NCBI GenBank assembly: GCA_001949185.1
Contig: BDGG01000016.1
Location: 918,777-982,776 of the forward strand
Source: Ramazzottius varieornatus
Taxonomy: Eukaryota > Tardigrada > Eutardigrada > Parachela > Ramazzottiidae
DNA length: 64,000 nt
Reading direction: 5' to 3'
Shown here: positions 19,075-32,846 of the stretch, one piece after another
Layout: each line of letters starts with the position of its first letter
Position numbering within the stretch: the stretch's first letter is position 1
Position numbers and translations under genes: made by a program
The notes under the pieces: generated by a model
Databases searched by the model: none
Seen by the model: only the letters and a program-made list of their open reading frames with translations
Told to the model about the DNA's origin: nothing

Positions 19075-19909
19075 ATGAGGCTGACATTGCTCCTGTTCGG
19101 TAGACCTTGTAAGCCAAACACAAGGCCAAAAGTTCCACCAAAGGAGAGATTCTTTACCCAACTGCCGAACTTTCGCATCTCATCGGTACGTGCCTCGCAT
19201 TCCTTTATTTGACACTTTTGACTTCTGCACAGGCAATCCCATCGGATTCCCATAACCTCCCGACGGGTGATGCTTAACAGTCTATGCTGTCATTTTCACA
19301 GGTACAAAGCCGTCGATCATGGAACTGTTGGAGGGTTTCACTGTCGTACGTCGAACGAGCCTTGCTGTACTCTGCATTGGCTAGACACAACAGATCCTTG
19401 ATGACCAAAAGGGTACCATAAATCCCCATGATATTCCACATGTTTCTTCTTACCATGCTTTACCGTTACGACTTGCATGCTCTGGTGATTTCAGCTGCGC
19501 ATTGCTCGTCTGGAAGGAGCACTGGCGCCTTTCGGCCTTGAATACCCTGATTTATTCAATAATTTAGCCAAGGTAAGTCGGGTTGATGCTGAGTATTTTG
19601 AAAATTCCTCCTGCTCAATCAGGCTCAAGTTGTCCTTTGTCGCCAGATGAACGTCCTCCTCAACCGGAAGGTCTTGTCGGAAATGGCTGTCTGGGAGCCA
19701 CGGACGTTCAAGGTGAACTTTGAAAACCGTCTGCACCAGTCGGGAATTTTGAAATGATATCGAGATTGTGTTTTTGCGTTATTTCGTAGTCCATTACAAC
19801 ACTTGTGCAGAAGCAGCGAGAAATCGACGGTGAAGCGTCTGACAAGGACCGAGCAATGCGATTGCATCCTGTAGATTCAGTCCTCGGCAAGAACTACCTT
19901 CGCTCATAA
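19075..19909 (+). CDS. MRPL20: Mitochondrial large-subunit ribosomal protein bL20m
   Basis: This is a structural protein of the mitochondrial large ribosomal subunit and binds 23S-like rRNA during early assembly. The exon joins give RSWNCWRVSLSYVERALLYS, aligning with the bL20 core KNRC(Y)..AVRAV.RAFLYA. Then come the hallmark segment LRIARLEGALAPFGLEYP (compare LWIARINAAARQ.GL.Y), FNNLAKAQVVLCRQMNVLL, and NRKVLSEMAVWEPRTFKSI, matching LNRK.LADLA...P..F. A charged C-terminal tail ends YLRS with TAA at 19907. The start at 19075 follows from phase continuity; an in-frame ATG at 19027 would add 16 residues. It lies head-to-head with DDX19-like A. Confidence 0.85.
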
Positions 19910-20778
19910 ACTGCCTTATCTTGTTCCGCCTGGACGAAAACAAGCTTATGAAGTGTTCCGTGTGAATGTTTTGCGAGTTTCCAAAATATCTATCTTCGAG
20001 ATTGTGCCGTCGTTGAATGTACATAGTGTGGGCTTCCAGCTACCCACTTCGTATAAACTGATCAGATGAAAAACATACAGACGACCAAGTTTGCAGTTTT
20101 GAGAAGAACAACACAAAAACTTATTGCCAGTGAATGAGAGACGACAGCAGTTGCAAAAAGCACGACCTGTAATTCTCAACAACAAAGCAGAGCAGTGCAC
20201 AGCTGGCAGAAAACAAACAACAAGATTATGGTGAATAGGAACAAAAAAGGCAGATTTTCGGAGAGTTCTTCTTTCCAACGCAGTGAAACGATAACAAGCT
20301 GATGGAATGTCTCGAGACCTTATAAAACAGAAAGTCAACTATTCGGAGAGATTGGTGCTTTGACATATTAAACTAACAATAATCGTCGAGGCGATACAAG
20401 AGTAACCATTTGAAGTGATGTCGGTTACGATACGTCGTGGTGGGGGAGATGCGGAAGGAGCAGTCAGCGTGTCATCTTCGGCCTGCGAAAAGAAACCAAA
20501 TCTGTCAGCGAATACCTTAAGTAAATCTTCCACCTCTCACGATCTACCCTAAATTTCGCCAGTATTCTCTTGGTTTACAAAGTGTCGCAGAATCCATAGC
20601 TCGGGAGTCGCGAGTTCGCTAAACCCAAAAGAATTTTGCTCAGAGAAGCGAGTGCGGTGCCGGTTGTGGTGAGGCATACAGCGTTTCGGCCACTTCGTGG
20701 CAGGCCGTGCTCTTCATTTCTAGCTACAGAGATTATGCGGCGGAACTGTGCAATGGGAAAACCGAGTTTTTTACCATC

Positions 20779-22893
20779 TCAAACGGCAGCGACTTCGCCC
20801 GTCACTTCCTGATCCTTAGCGTCCTTTTTCTCGCCGACCGTCTCCGTTGTAGTGTTGTCCACTTCGACGCCAGTCTTCTCGGCATGGACGTCTTTTCCGT
20901 TGATGGTGGGCTCCACTTCCGGTTCACCCAGCTCGCCGTTCAGCCCACCATTCTCCATGCGAGCAACCTTCTTGGCCACGGTCTCGTGGGACGAGTCGCT
21001 ATCTTCCAGCTGGCGCTTCTGAGGCGTGCCTTGCTTCTCGCCTACAAACAAAGGCCCTTCAACAACGTCCAGGTTCTTCAATGTGAGTATGCAAGAACCT
21101 TACCTTCAGATAGTGTCGTCGTGTTACTGTTTTCGGTAGTCGTTTCAGCCGTTGTGGGAGTCTTGTCTTCAGTCGTCTCGGTCTTGTTCAAGCCCGTATC
21201 CGTTGTGGTGCTTCCTTCAGCCGAAGTGGTTACGGATGGAGTGGTGGTGGCGGTGGTCTTCTCGGTGGTCCCGTTGGTGTGGCCGTTGTGAGTTTCAGTG
21301 TCCATTTTCTCGTTTCCGCTGGCGGTACCGTTAGTGACGGTGTGGTTATCCCCGTCGTTACCGTTAACGTCGTTACCGTTAAGGTGGTTTCCGTTCCTAC
21401 ACGAGAAAAAACGAGCCCTCAGCCATGAAGATCGGTGAATTATTCATTAGCACGTATGAAAAGAGCAAGAATAACTCACGTAATGCTGCTGGTCTCGAAC
21501 TGTCCGTTTGTCGAAGTCACTGAAACGCACTGCAAGAAAACGAAATAGTTGAAAGACTGTTTGGAAGCTGGTGAAACAGACTCAACGAGCTTGCTTTCCC
21601 AAGTGGCGCACCCTTCAAGCTAACAACACCGAAACCGTGCGCCACTGGAGGAAAACATCCTGTCGAGCTTGTCTTTCCGATCACAGCCCTACTGAGTTTC
21701 TCCCTCGAACAACACGACATCATAAAGGAGCCTACAATACAAACCTTCTCGAAAGCGCGGAGGAATTTGTCGCCGCGATCGTAATGCTTCCTTGGCTCGA
21801 CAAGAAGTTCACAGATGCGGCCAATGGTGAAAGGAGCGCTGCACATAATCATCCGGGTTAACAAGACTAACGTCAGCAATCATCGTTATTAGTACTGGTG
21901 AAGTTCAGGAGACTTACTCTTCGAATCGGTCGAGGTATCCCAAGATACGTTGGTGATACTCGTCAAAGGTGTAGTTGTCGACGTTGGGAACAGCTGGCAG
22001 CGAAGAAATCGGAGTTTCAGCTTCGAAAGCCTTGGCGACTTCCTCAAACTTACTGACAATCACGGCCTTAACGTCACTCCAGTTGAATCTGCGAGTGAAA
22101 TCATACAAGTTTAACAAAAAAGTATTCTGACGGAATATTTCAACCACGGTAACCTACCCTTCAGGAATTCCGTTTTGCGACACGTATTTCAAGAACGATT
22201 CCACCAGTGTACCAAAGCTGCTATCGCCGCCTTCTCGTTGAGCAGTCTTCAGATCTGCAAAGACAGAAACAGGAGGTGAAACTTCGAGAAAGCAAGGATT
22301 GAGGACTCAAAATGGCGAAGCGCCGTTAGGGAAAAACGCAGCAGGAAATCTGTCTGCCCCACTTTCAGCACTGCTTTTAGGTCTTTTTTGGGCCTCACTC
22401 AGACAAATGGCGCCCTACTTTGCGTCGTGCATCCTATTTACTATTTGCTGACGCTTTTAAAATCGATAAAGAAGCGTCAATAAAGTCAACGACTCTAGCG
22501 ACCACCTGGCTTGCTAGACTCAACCGTAAAACCGGTTACAAGGTCGATCAACTCCGCTTGGATTCATGCATGCACCGAAAGACCTTGAACCATTCAGGTC
22601 CCTGCTCTTGCTGCCTGATCCTCTTCGCATCTGAAATCTTCGCAGAGAGCTGGGACATGCCAGAACAAGCCCGTGATGAAACATGAAAGAACGGTTGCAA
22701 AGCTCAAAAATAAAAACAAGCTGTTCCGCCACTGAATCAATCAGTCACCAGCGAAACGTTCGATTGATTCTGATCAGAAATTTGATTGCACAGCTAGAAC
22801 AATCGAGATTTTAGGAAAAACTAATTTACCGCCATTTGCAGCGATGATCTTCTTGATCGGCTGGAACTGCATGACATCCATCGTTTCCGTCAT
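20779..22893 (-). CDS. PPP4R2: Protein phosphatase 4 regulatory subunit 2
   Basis: PPP4R2 is the regulatory subunit of the PP4 phosphatase (with PPP4C and PPP4R3) that acts in DNA repair, snRNP maturation and centrosome function. The start at 22893 gives MTETMDVMQFQPIKKII. Exons then encode ESFLKYVSQNGIPEG, FNWSDVKAVIVSKFEEVAKAF and YTFDEYHQRILGYLDRFEE. The diagnostic segment PFTIGRICELLVEPRKHY is followed by DKFLRAFEK, matching human FTIQRLCELLTDP and DKFLRGVEK. The rest is a low-complexity acidic, Thr/Asn/Gly-rich tail with Asn-Gly-Asn-Asp repeats around 21330-21390, consistent with the disordered PPP4R2 tail. The reading frame closes at TGA 20779. An open exon-like stretch at 20339-20500 could be an alternative last exon. 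Confidence 0.88.
21580..21680. repeat. Palindromic GTGGCGCAC element, copy 8
   Basis: The core at 21599-21655 pairs CCCAAGTGGCGCACC with CGTGCGCCACTGG, flanked by ACGAGCTTGC and TGTCGAGCTTGT arms. It lies in a PPP4R2 intron. Confidence 0.85.
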
Positions 22894-23987
22894 TCTTCTG
22901 CTTTTTATGGATGCCTTGTGTATCCTTTAAAATAACCAGACGAAACAAGGAAGGTTTGAAGGTAACGTTGAGCACGAATGGCAGACGGCGACTGAAGAAA
23001 AGCGTGAATGAAAATGGAATGTGCCGTGTGCGAGCAGACTGCAAAGGCAGACAAGTCTCGACATGCCGTTTTCTGTAGCGAGACAAGGACGGAACGGACA
23101 GCTACGGTGACATCACGAACGCACAAAACTAACAAAGAGAACTAACAACTGGACCGAAACCCGCAAGGGAGCTTTACGTCATCATGATGTAAGCTTCCGC
23201 TTTTCGCAGTCCTGGCGAAAGTCGTGAATTCCGTTCCGCTGGGGTGGACTTCACAATTTACTGCGGGGCAATAAAACGTCTCATTAGATTAACTGGCGTA
23301 TATGACGTTTATTTGGTCCGGGCGGTCAACATGGAGTCTGGAAAAAAAATCAAAATTCTTTCATCTTTCGCATAGTGAAACCGAAGAGTTCGAGAGGCAG
23401 CAGTGCTGTCGCAGCACGCTCTTTCCGATTTACCTGGATCCGTCGGTCCAACTTAGCATGCACAACTGCTGTTCAAGCTCTGTGGTTCACTCAAATGTTG
23501 GGACTGTCCGACTACTACAAGTGTAGTGAATCTTGGAATGAAGTCATTTGAGAAAATTGAGAAAGCCTTGGAAAGTCGAGGGGTTGTGCGCTCGGATGTT
23601 CGATTCCCAACAAATTGGACTATGGAAGTCACGATGCCCAGGTTGCACCTGAACCCTGACGCTTATGCGAAGGCGTCTGGGGCTCAGAAGGAGAAGCTTA
23701 TAGAGTGTTCTCTGACCGTACCCGGAAGACCAGCTACAGTGGTTGAGAGTTGCTGTGTTGAAGGTTACCATCTCAAATCCAGACTTCTATGATCTCACTT
23801 TAGAGTTTGAGGGTTGAGTAAGCTCTAGTGAATCAGTTGCTCCGAACAGCAGATTTCCCGTTCATTCGCATTAAGGAGAAGTAAGAGAAATTTTTCAGCT
23901 TTGTTCCGAAGTTCGTCTGTACAGTAACAATCGCGAAAGATGAATATGAGCAGAACAAAACGATAGAACTGATGGATGATGGTACTG
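22894..23987. other. Intergenic region between PPP4R2 and DDX41
   Basis: This holds the PPP4R2 promoter side and the DDX41 3' side. An open plus-strand frame at 23526-23792 (about 88 residues, including PRLHLNPDAYAKASGAQKEKL) has a coding-like composition. It has no recognisable family and no clear splice partners, so I leave it unassigned. Confidence 0.4.
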
Positions 23988-26470
<2,483 letters not shown>

Positions 26471-27153
26471 TTATGTATGAAGGTACAATTGTACAAACAA
26501 CAAAGTCCAAGCGTCGAGGAAACTAATGTCAACGTTTAATTTTGAGACGAAAACAAATCCACAGCCTACCAATCAAGAATCAGTCGTAAGCTGTTCATTG
26601 TTGCCTGACGTTACGAAGGTTATGACATCAATTGACATGACATACGGTCATGTCAACGACATACATACTACGAAATATATATATACAAGTCTACCGTCTA
26701 CGATAGGGCTAAAAATTTGGTTCAAGAGAACATCGAGACACTGGGTTACGGACTGAGAGCTGTTCCAAGTTACTCAGTATTCCGCTCGTGGTTCTCGAAG
26801 GGATCGAACCCGCAAAGCAGAGTCAGGCAACAACCCACCGTTACGGACGGTGGAGAGTCATGTATTTCAAGCGTACCAGGAATAGAAGATAGTCTGGCGA
26901 ATAAAGTTTCAGTTTCTTCTGGGATTCTTCCTCATCATGGTTTCCTAAACTGGGCACTGGTAAGTAACTCTGAGTTTGAAGTTCTGCAATCTCGTGTTCA
27001 AAGCGTATAAATCAGATTGTTGGTGACGTCTCGAACGGCGCCACCCAACACGAAAAGAACGGCATTTCAGTATTTTTCCGTCTAGCACCCGCGTAAAGTA
27101 ATAGAGAAAGATCTTCTCCTGCAGAGCGTCGAAAAGCTGCTGAGATTCCAAGT

Positions 27154-27650
<497 letters not shown>

Positions 27651-28993
27651 TCTCTAAAAACCGCCTGACTTTGAGCGATTAGCACGCTCCACGATGGAAC
27701 TGGCTTACTACAGATAAGAAAAAAAACAAAAAAAACTGACCAGAGCGAAACGAAAGAGGAGTTACCATACCAAGACGACAGATCGAAAGAGAATAAGCAT
27801 GGTCCCTCAGGAGGAAATGCGAGTTTCATGCGACGGAAAATCGAAAATTTTCGTAAAATCAAAACAAACATTGCCCCCGAAGCAAAGGCTTCAGCCTGGG
27901 GTCACAGTGATTGTTACCTATCAATCAGCCAGCGCAATGCAATCAATTAACGTTCGAAGTGAGCCACATTTTCCGCCCGCCTGCCTGAACTTTTGCCACA
28001 CAGCCCCAGGGTAAAACCGAAGCATAAAAAGCCAAACTTTCCATTAATTTTACTTCCTTTTTTCTCTGAGTTTCGATGTTGTGATACCCAAGAAAGAAAG
28101 ACCAGGTAAAGAAAAGACGCTGAACGACGAGCGAACGGGGTGGGAACGACTCCGTGAGCTGTATTTCCCAAGGTCGTTTCAAGATTCGGGTGCGCAGTCG
28201 TTCTCAGTCCGGTACGTTTTTGGTCGCGATACGATTCGCTTCGCTTCCGATCCGTTTCTACTCTTTGATTCTACATGGTTTGCTTCCGTCGAAACACGTT
28301 CGGACAAGTCCGACAAGTTTCGGACAGGCCGGCAGCCTAGCGGCCAGCTATCGAGTTTTGCCAGAGATTTCGAACATGAGTTATAGAGCCACACTCTCGC
28401 TGAAATGGATCATCGGTGCTTTCACTCGCAGCCGTTTACTTGAGAATGGACCGCGCATGTAGTTCATAAAACCGGTTATCGGGAACGATTAAACGTTTCC
28501 TGTAAACTGATGCTATCGGAATGGCCAAACAAACTCAACTGAGATTTTCAGTGAGATTTCAGTTTTGTCTGTTCGGCCACTTGCCGCCATGGCGCGTTTT
28601 GAAACGCGAGGCGTCATCAGTATGCTCCTTCCACCCAGTAACTGCGCGGTATCACCAGCGCAAGCATGCTGCGCTTGTGCGCACTAGCTAGTCCGGTGGC
28701 ACGTCGTTCTGTCTCGGGTGGCAGGTCGTTCGGGACGTGAACGGGATCAGTACAGGACCCGTTGGTTCATGGGATAGCTCTGGCGCGTTGTAACTTGTAA
28801 GTCCCATAATCTCTGAAACTCTAGTTACTCTACATCGTATAGGTGTGCTGATCCGTTCAGCAGCTGATCTTGGGACTGCTGGTGTACGTGGATTAGCGGA
28901 AGGGGCTGTGGAACGTCCGTCATCTCGCCTGCATCTGGACTATTTAAAGGCGCGATCCCGGCTGGACATCGCTTCTGCCTCTAAGTCATCGGC
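27651..28993. other. Intergenic region between RBX1 and DDX19-like B
   Basis: This is shared upstream DNA of two divergent genes. Short open frames of about 75-100 codons occur around 28.1-28.4 kb but have no recognisable family or conserved splice structure. A TATTTAAAGG box near 28940 lies about 50 bases upstream of the DDX19-like B ATG and could be its core promoter. Confidence 0.4.
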
Positions 28994-31900
28994 ATGAATA
29001 TGGCGAAGAACCTGCATAACTCGTTATGGGAAGCTGCTGGAGCTACTGGATCGTCCGAAGCGGCGAATGAGAACGTTGCGAAGGTAGGCTGACGTGTCAT
29101 TATAGCGTTTTGTCGTTTTGTACCGTCGGATACTACTCAAAACCAACCGGAAGTGTTCAGTGTTCTCTGTACTAAAGTCGCTGATCACAACTGTAGAGTA
29201 ATGGAATGCATGCAGTCCCACAAGAGACGTCGGAAGAAAGAGGCGCTGCCGTGGAGGATAGCGGTAAGACGGAGATGATTTCCAAGACTGTGTTTGTCGT
29301 ATTTATTTTGATGGAGACTTCATGTACCGCTGTATGAAAAGTCTGTGCATCATCGGTTTTGGCCATCTGGCCCATCTTACAGGTAAAGGAGCGGCTGAAG
29401 CCTCTTTGGTCCGTAAGCTTCTCGACACGAAAGTCCGATCATTCAACACTGCGCTGCTGGAAGGTAGCGAACAGCAGAAGCTTTTGGCAAGCTCAGGAGC
29501 CACATGGCAGGAACTTCATGTGTAAGTATTTCGGAGATGTGATTGTTCGGTGATGATATACTGTGCTGTCTCTATGTATAAGGCCCGTCTCAACGTTCTG
29601 GAGTGTCTCCATAACCGCGTGTTCCCCTTTTCCAGGCCTGCCCCGATAATTCGAGGTCTGCAAATCAACCTCGGCTTCGACCGTCCGTCACCTATACAGT
29701 GCGTGGCTCTTGATATTCTCCTGAAAAAGTAAGTAGTTCTGAAGTTTCTTAGCACATAGTTTTCCTGTCGGAGACTATACTATATAATAGCATCGAATGC
29801 TGCTGTTTTTTCCAGAGGAAGAAACCTTATAGCACAGTCGCAGAGTGGTACAGGGAAAACAATGGCTTTCGTCATTGGCATGCTCTTCAAAGTCGATCCT
29901 TCACAACATTATCCTCAGGCATGTTGATTACTTGACTGGTTTGATGTAGTAGTAGTCCATCAACCATCATGTTTTGAGCGGATATTCCTTCATGAGATAG
30001 GCACTCGTCGTGGAACCCACATTCGAGCTTGCTCAGCAAACCGCCGATGTGATACGAAGGGTGATCAACAACGTCATGGACGTTGAAGTTATCGAAGCCG
30101 TCAAAGGATCGAAACGTAAGGGTTGTTCGAACCATCTGACCGGTTTTTCTTGTTGAAACTTCTTTTTGTTTAACGTGTTTGAAACCGACAGTGGAAAGAG
30201 GTGTCCAGATACGGCAGCATATCATTGTCGGCACTCCTGGTACCGTCATGGATTGGATAACCAAGTCGAAAGTCTTCGACCCGAAGAAGATTAAGATATT
30301 CGTCCTGGATGAAGCCGATGTCATGATTGCCGAGCAAGGACTGGGGGATAACTCTGTCAGGATTTACAAGTAAAAATTTCAGAAAGTGCCAGAACTTTTC
30401 TCTGAAGTTTTGTCATTGGAGAACCGAGAAGTACAACAGTGCATGCTGGCATTGATCATTATTCTGTAGTACAATGGATAAACAGAAAATTCAGACGGCA
30501 TTCTTCTCCGCAACATATGAACCAAAGATCATGGAACTAGCCAGGAAGATCGTACAAGACCCGGAAGTGATCGCCGTCAAGCAGGAAGACCTCAGTCTGG
30601 ACACGATACATCAGTACTATATCGTGGCGGAAACCGAAGAAGCCAAAGTCCAAGCTCTGCGAAACCTTTACGGCATTGTCACAGTAGACAACGCCATGGT
30701 CTTCTGTCGGGTAAGATGACTGGTTCATTGGATGTCACAGATCTGAATGCCACAGATCTAAATGGAAACTCAGCGAACAAAGACGAGATCTTATTCCCAA
30801 GTGGCGCACGTGGTCGGTCTTAGTAGCTACAAACTTGCGTCACTTGGTAAAAGATCTCATCGACTTTGATCGGTTTCTCTAAAGGCCTTTGGCTTTGATC
30901 GCTTTTTAATGGCGCACGTTAACAGTGTTGATGGCTGATAGCATGCGCCACTCGGAAAGCTTGTCCAGTTTGCTTGCCTAGGTCGTCGATGTCGTTTTAA
31001 CAATGACCACTGAAAGCTTTTCCATTTGTAGACCAGAGAGTCAACTAGGAGGCTGTACCAGACCATGAAGGCCGATGGCCATTCGATCGGAGTCCTGGAA
31101 GGCCAGATGGATGTCAAAGAACGAGCGGAGTCCATCGCGAGGTTTCGTGATGGACTGGAACGTATACTGATTGCCACGAACGTGGCATCCCGCGGTAAGA
31201 GAGATACTTTGTTTCACGTAGCTCGACGTCTTATAGTCGTATGTCTGTGCTTTTAGGTATTGACGTTCAAGCTGTCAACCTTGTGGTTAACTTCGACCTA
31301 CCGATGAAGGAGACGGAACAAGGAAGTAAGCGGTGGGTGCCGGACTTTGAGACATACCTGCACAGAATAGGTCGGACTGGTCGCTTTGGCCGAGCTGGTC
31401 TTGCCATCAACTTTGTCAGCAACGACAGAGATATGGAAACGATCCACCAGTTCGAGAAGTACTTCAGTAAGTTGACTTACAGTCACAGTCTCAATCCATT
31501 AATTTTGCGAAATATCCGGCGTTGAAAACTGCAAAGAAACATTTGAACGAACGAGTGGCTTCGATGCACGAACCAAATAAACCGTGCTCCCGATGTCAAC
31601 TGTTTGTAGTGCTAATCAGGGACTGGGCGTTAATACAGGTGTAGTAAAAAATTATTAGGTTAGGCTAAACAGCAATACGCTTGTCCGCCGTTCTTCGACG
31701 CTCGTCCCATTTGGCGAGGTCATATCATGCTAACGCTTGGACAGAATGGACGGAGTGGCGATCGCGGCAGTTTTGGTGGAATACTGTAAGTGGCATGCTC
31801 AGTTATGACGGCGAATCGAACTGGGATCAACATCCGTACTGCATAACGGAGTCTCTTACCCGTTTTACCTTCCGATGACAATAAGTGGGAAGTCAGCGAA

Positions 31901-32432
31901 CGGATTCACCCAAGTGGCGCACGCTCTCAGCTATTAACAGTCACCGTGTGCGTCACTTGGGAGAATAATCTGATGAGATCATTTGCCGACGTCCCAAGTG
32001 GCGTGGTGTGCTCACACTATACACTGTAGCCACATATTGCGAATGACGGAGATTGAAATTCGAAAAGTAGCTGCCGGAAAAAAGCTTTGATAGTCCTAGA
32101 CGGTTCGCAGAAACGAAGAACCTGCGAGCACGGAAAACAGGCTCGTCTTGGCCGGAGTGTTTCGCGGAGGAACTTAAACGTTATCGAAATTCACCTGACA
32201 AGTTTAAGAAGCGTTCGCCATTTCACCTAGTCTGTTATCAGCTCTTGTCTTCTCCGCCTTTGGAGCGGCATTTGATGGTTATTTCGACAGGCAACAATTG
32301 ATTCCCCGACCCTGAACTTGGTTCAGAATGTTTTCATGAGCTACTCTTTTTGCAGAAAGGGAAATTCATCGACTGAATGCCGAAGATATCGATGAGCTGG
32401 AAAGACTAAATCAAGAAACTTCCGGCGAATAA
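28994..32432 (+). CDS. DDX19: DEAD-box RNA helicase, DDX19/Dbp5 family (paralogue B)
   Basis: This is a second Dbp5-type mRNP-remodelling helicase. The start gives [19 protein letters not shown], aligning with LWAAAGATK of paralogue A. Exons in order encode [10 protein letters not shown], the Q-motif region [15 protein letters not shown], motif [104 protein letters not shown] and the tail [19 protein letters not shown], with TAA at 32430. The intron after HYPQ appears to be GC-AG (CAG/GCATGT, 29919-30000); the same intron in paralogue A has a GT donor. Two introns carry palindromic elements. The two paralogues are 10.8 kb apart and point away from each other. Confidence 0.93.
30762..30870. 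repeat. Palindromic GTGGCGCAC element, copy 10
   Basis: The core at 30797-30848 pairs CCCAAGTGGCGCACG with TTGCGTCACTTGG, with GACGAGATC and GATCTCATCG outer arms. It lies in an intron of DDX19-like B, followed at once by copy 11. Confidence 0.85.
30890..30975. repeat. Palindromic GTGGCGCAC element, copy 11
   Basis: The diverged core at 30905-30956 (AATGGCGCACG against CATGCGCCACTCGG) has a CTTGTCCAG right arm. It is in the same intron as copy 10. Confidence 0.8.
31888..31996. repeat. Palindromic GTGGCGCAC element, copy 12 (full right end)
   Basis: The core at 31910-31962 pairs CCCAAGTGGCGCACG with GTGCGTCACTTGGG. The right end is ATTTGCCGACGTCCC, immediately followed by AAGTGGCG, which may be a remnant of another copy. 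It lies in the 889 bp last intron of DDX19-like B. Confidence 0.9.
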
Positions 32433-32846
32433 TGTATGGCCGTTCGTTCGACGGTCCGCGCGTCGTATGAGCAATTACTCAGGATTGTTTTTGTTGACAA
32501 AACACTTTTTAACGTTTTATTGTTGAGCTTGCACGGGTAATTGTATTGGGATGGAAGTTGGGCATGTTTGCAGAATACCAGTATTTTGTGATGTTAAATG
32601 TTATATAACCATTTTCGCGGTTCTTGGAAGTTCGGACAAACTGCGATCTTTGTAGTCTTATTTTTAACAACTTCTAACAGGTCACTGGAAGAAGCACTTC
32701 TTTCTCGTGCAACATGTGATAAAAGAAAACAAAATTCACTTTACCGCGCCAAGATTTCCCACCAGAAAGAATCAATCCAACACTAAAATCACTTACGACG
32801 GAAGAAGAAAGAAAAGAATTTCACAGGTTTACACGAGACTGTGACC

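Noticed and set aside
20339-20500. Extra last exon of PPP4R2
   Set aside because: An open frame follows a good acceptor, but the preceding exon already closes with TGA at 20779 and no in-frame donor was convincing; kept only as a note.
26740-26830. Minus-strand perfect tRNA B-box-like GGTTCGATCCC
   Set aside because: No A box at the right distance and the T-stem does not pair; no cloverleaf can be drawn.
27718-27742. A-rich tract near RBX1
   Set aside because: A simple A-rich run; not evidence of a retrotransposed gene because no coding copy lies next to it.
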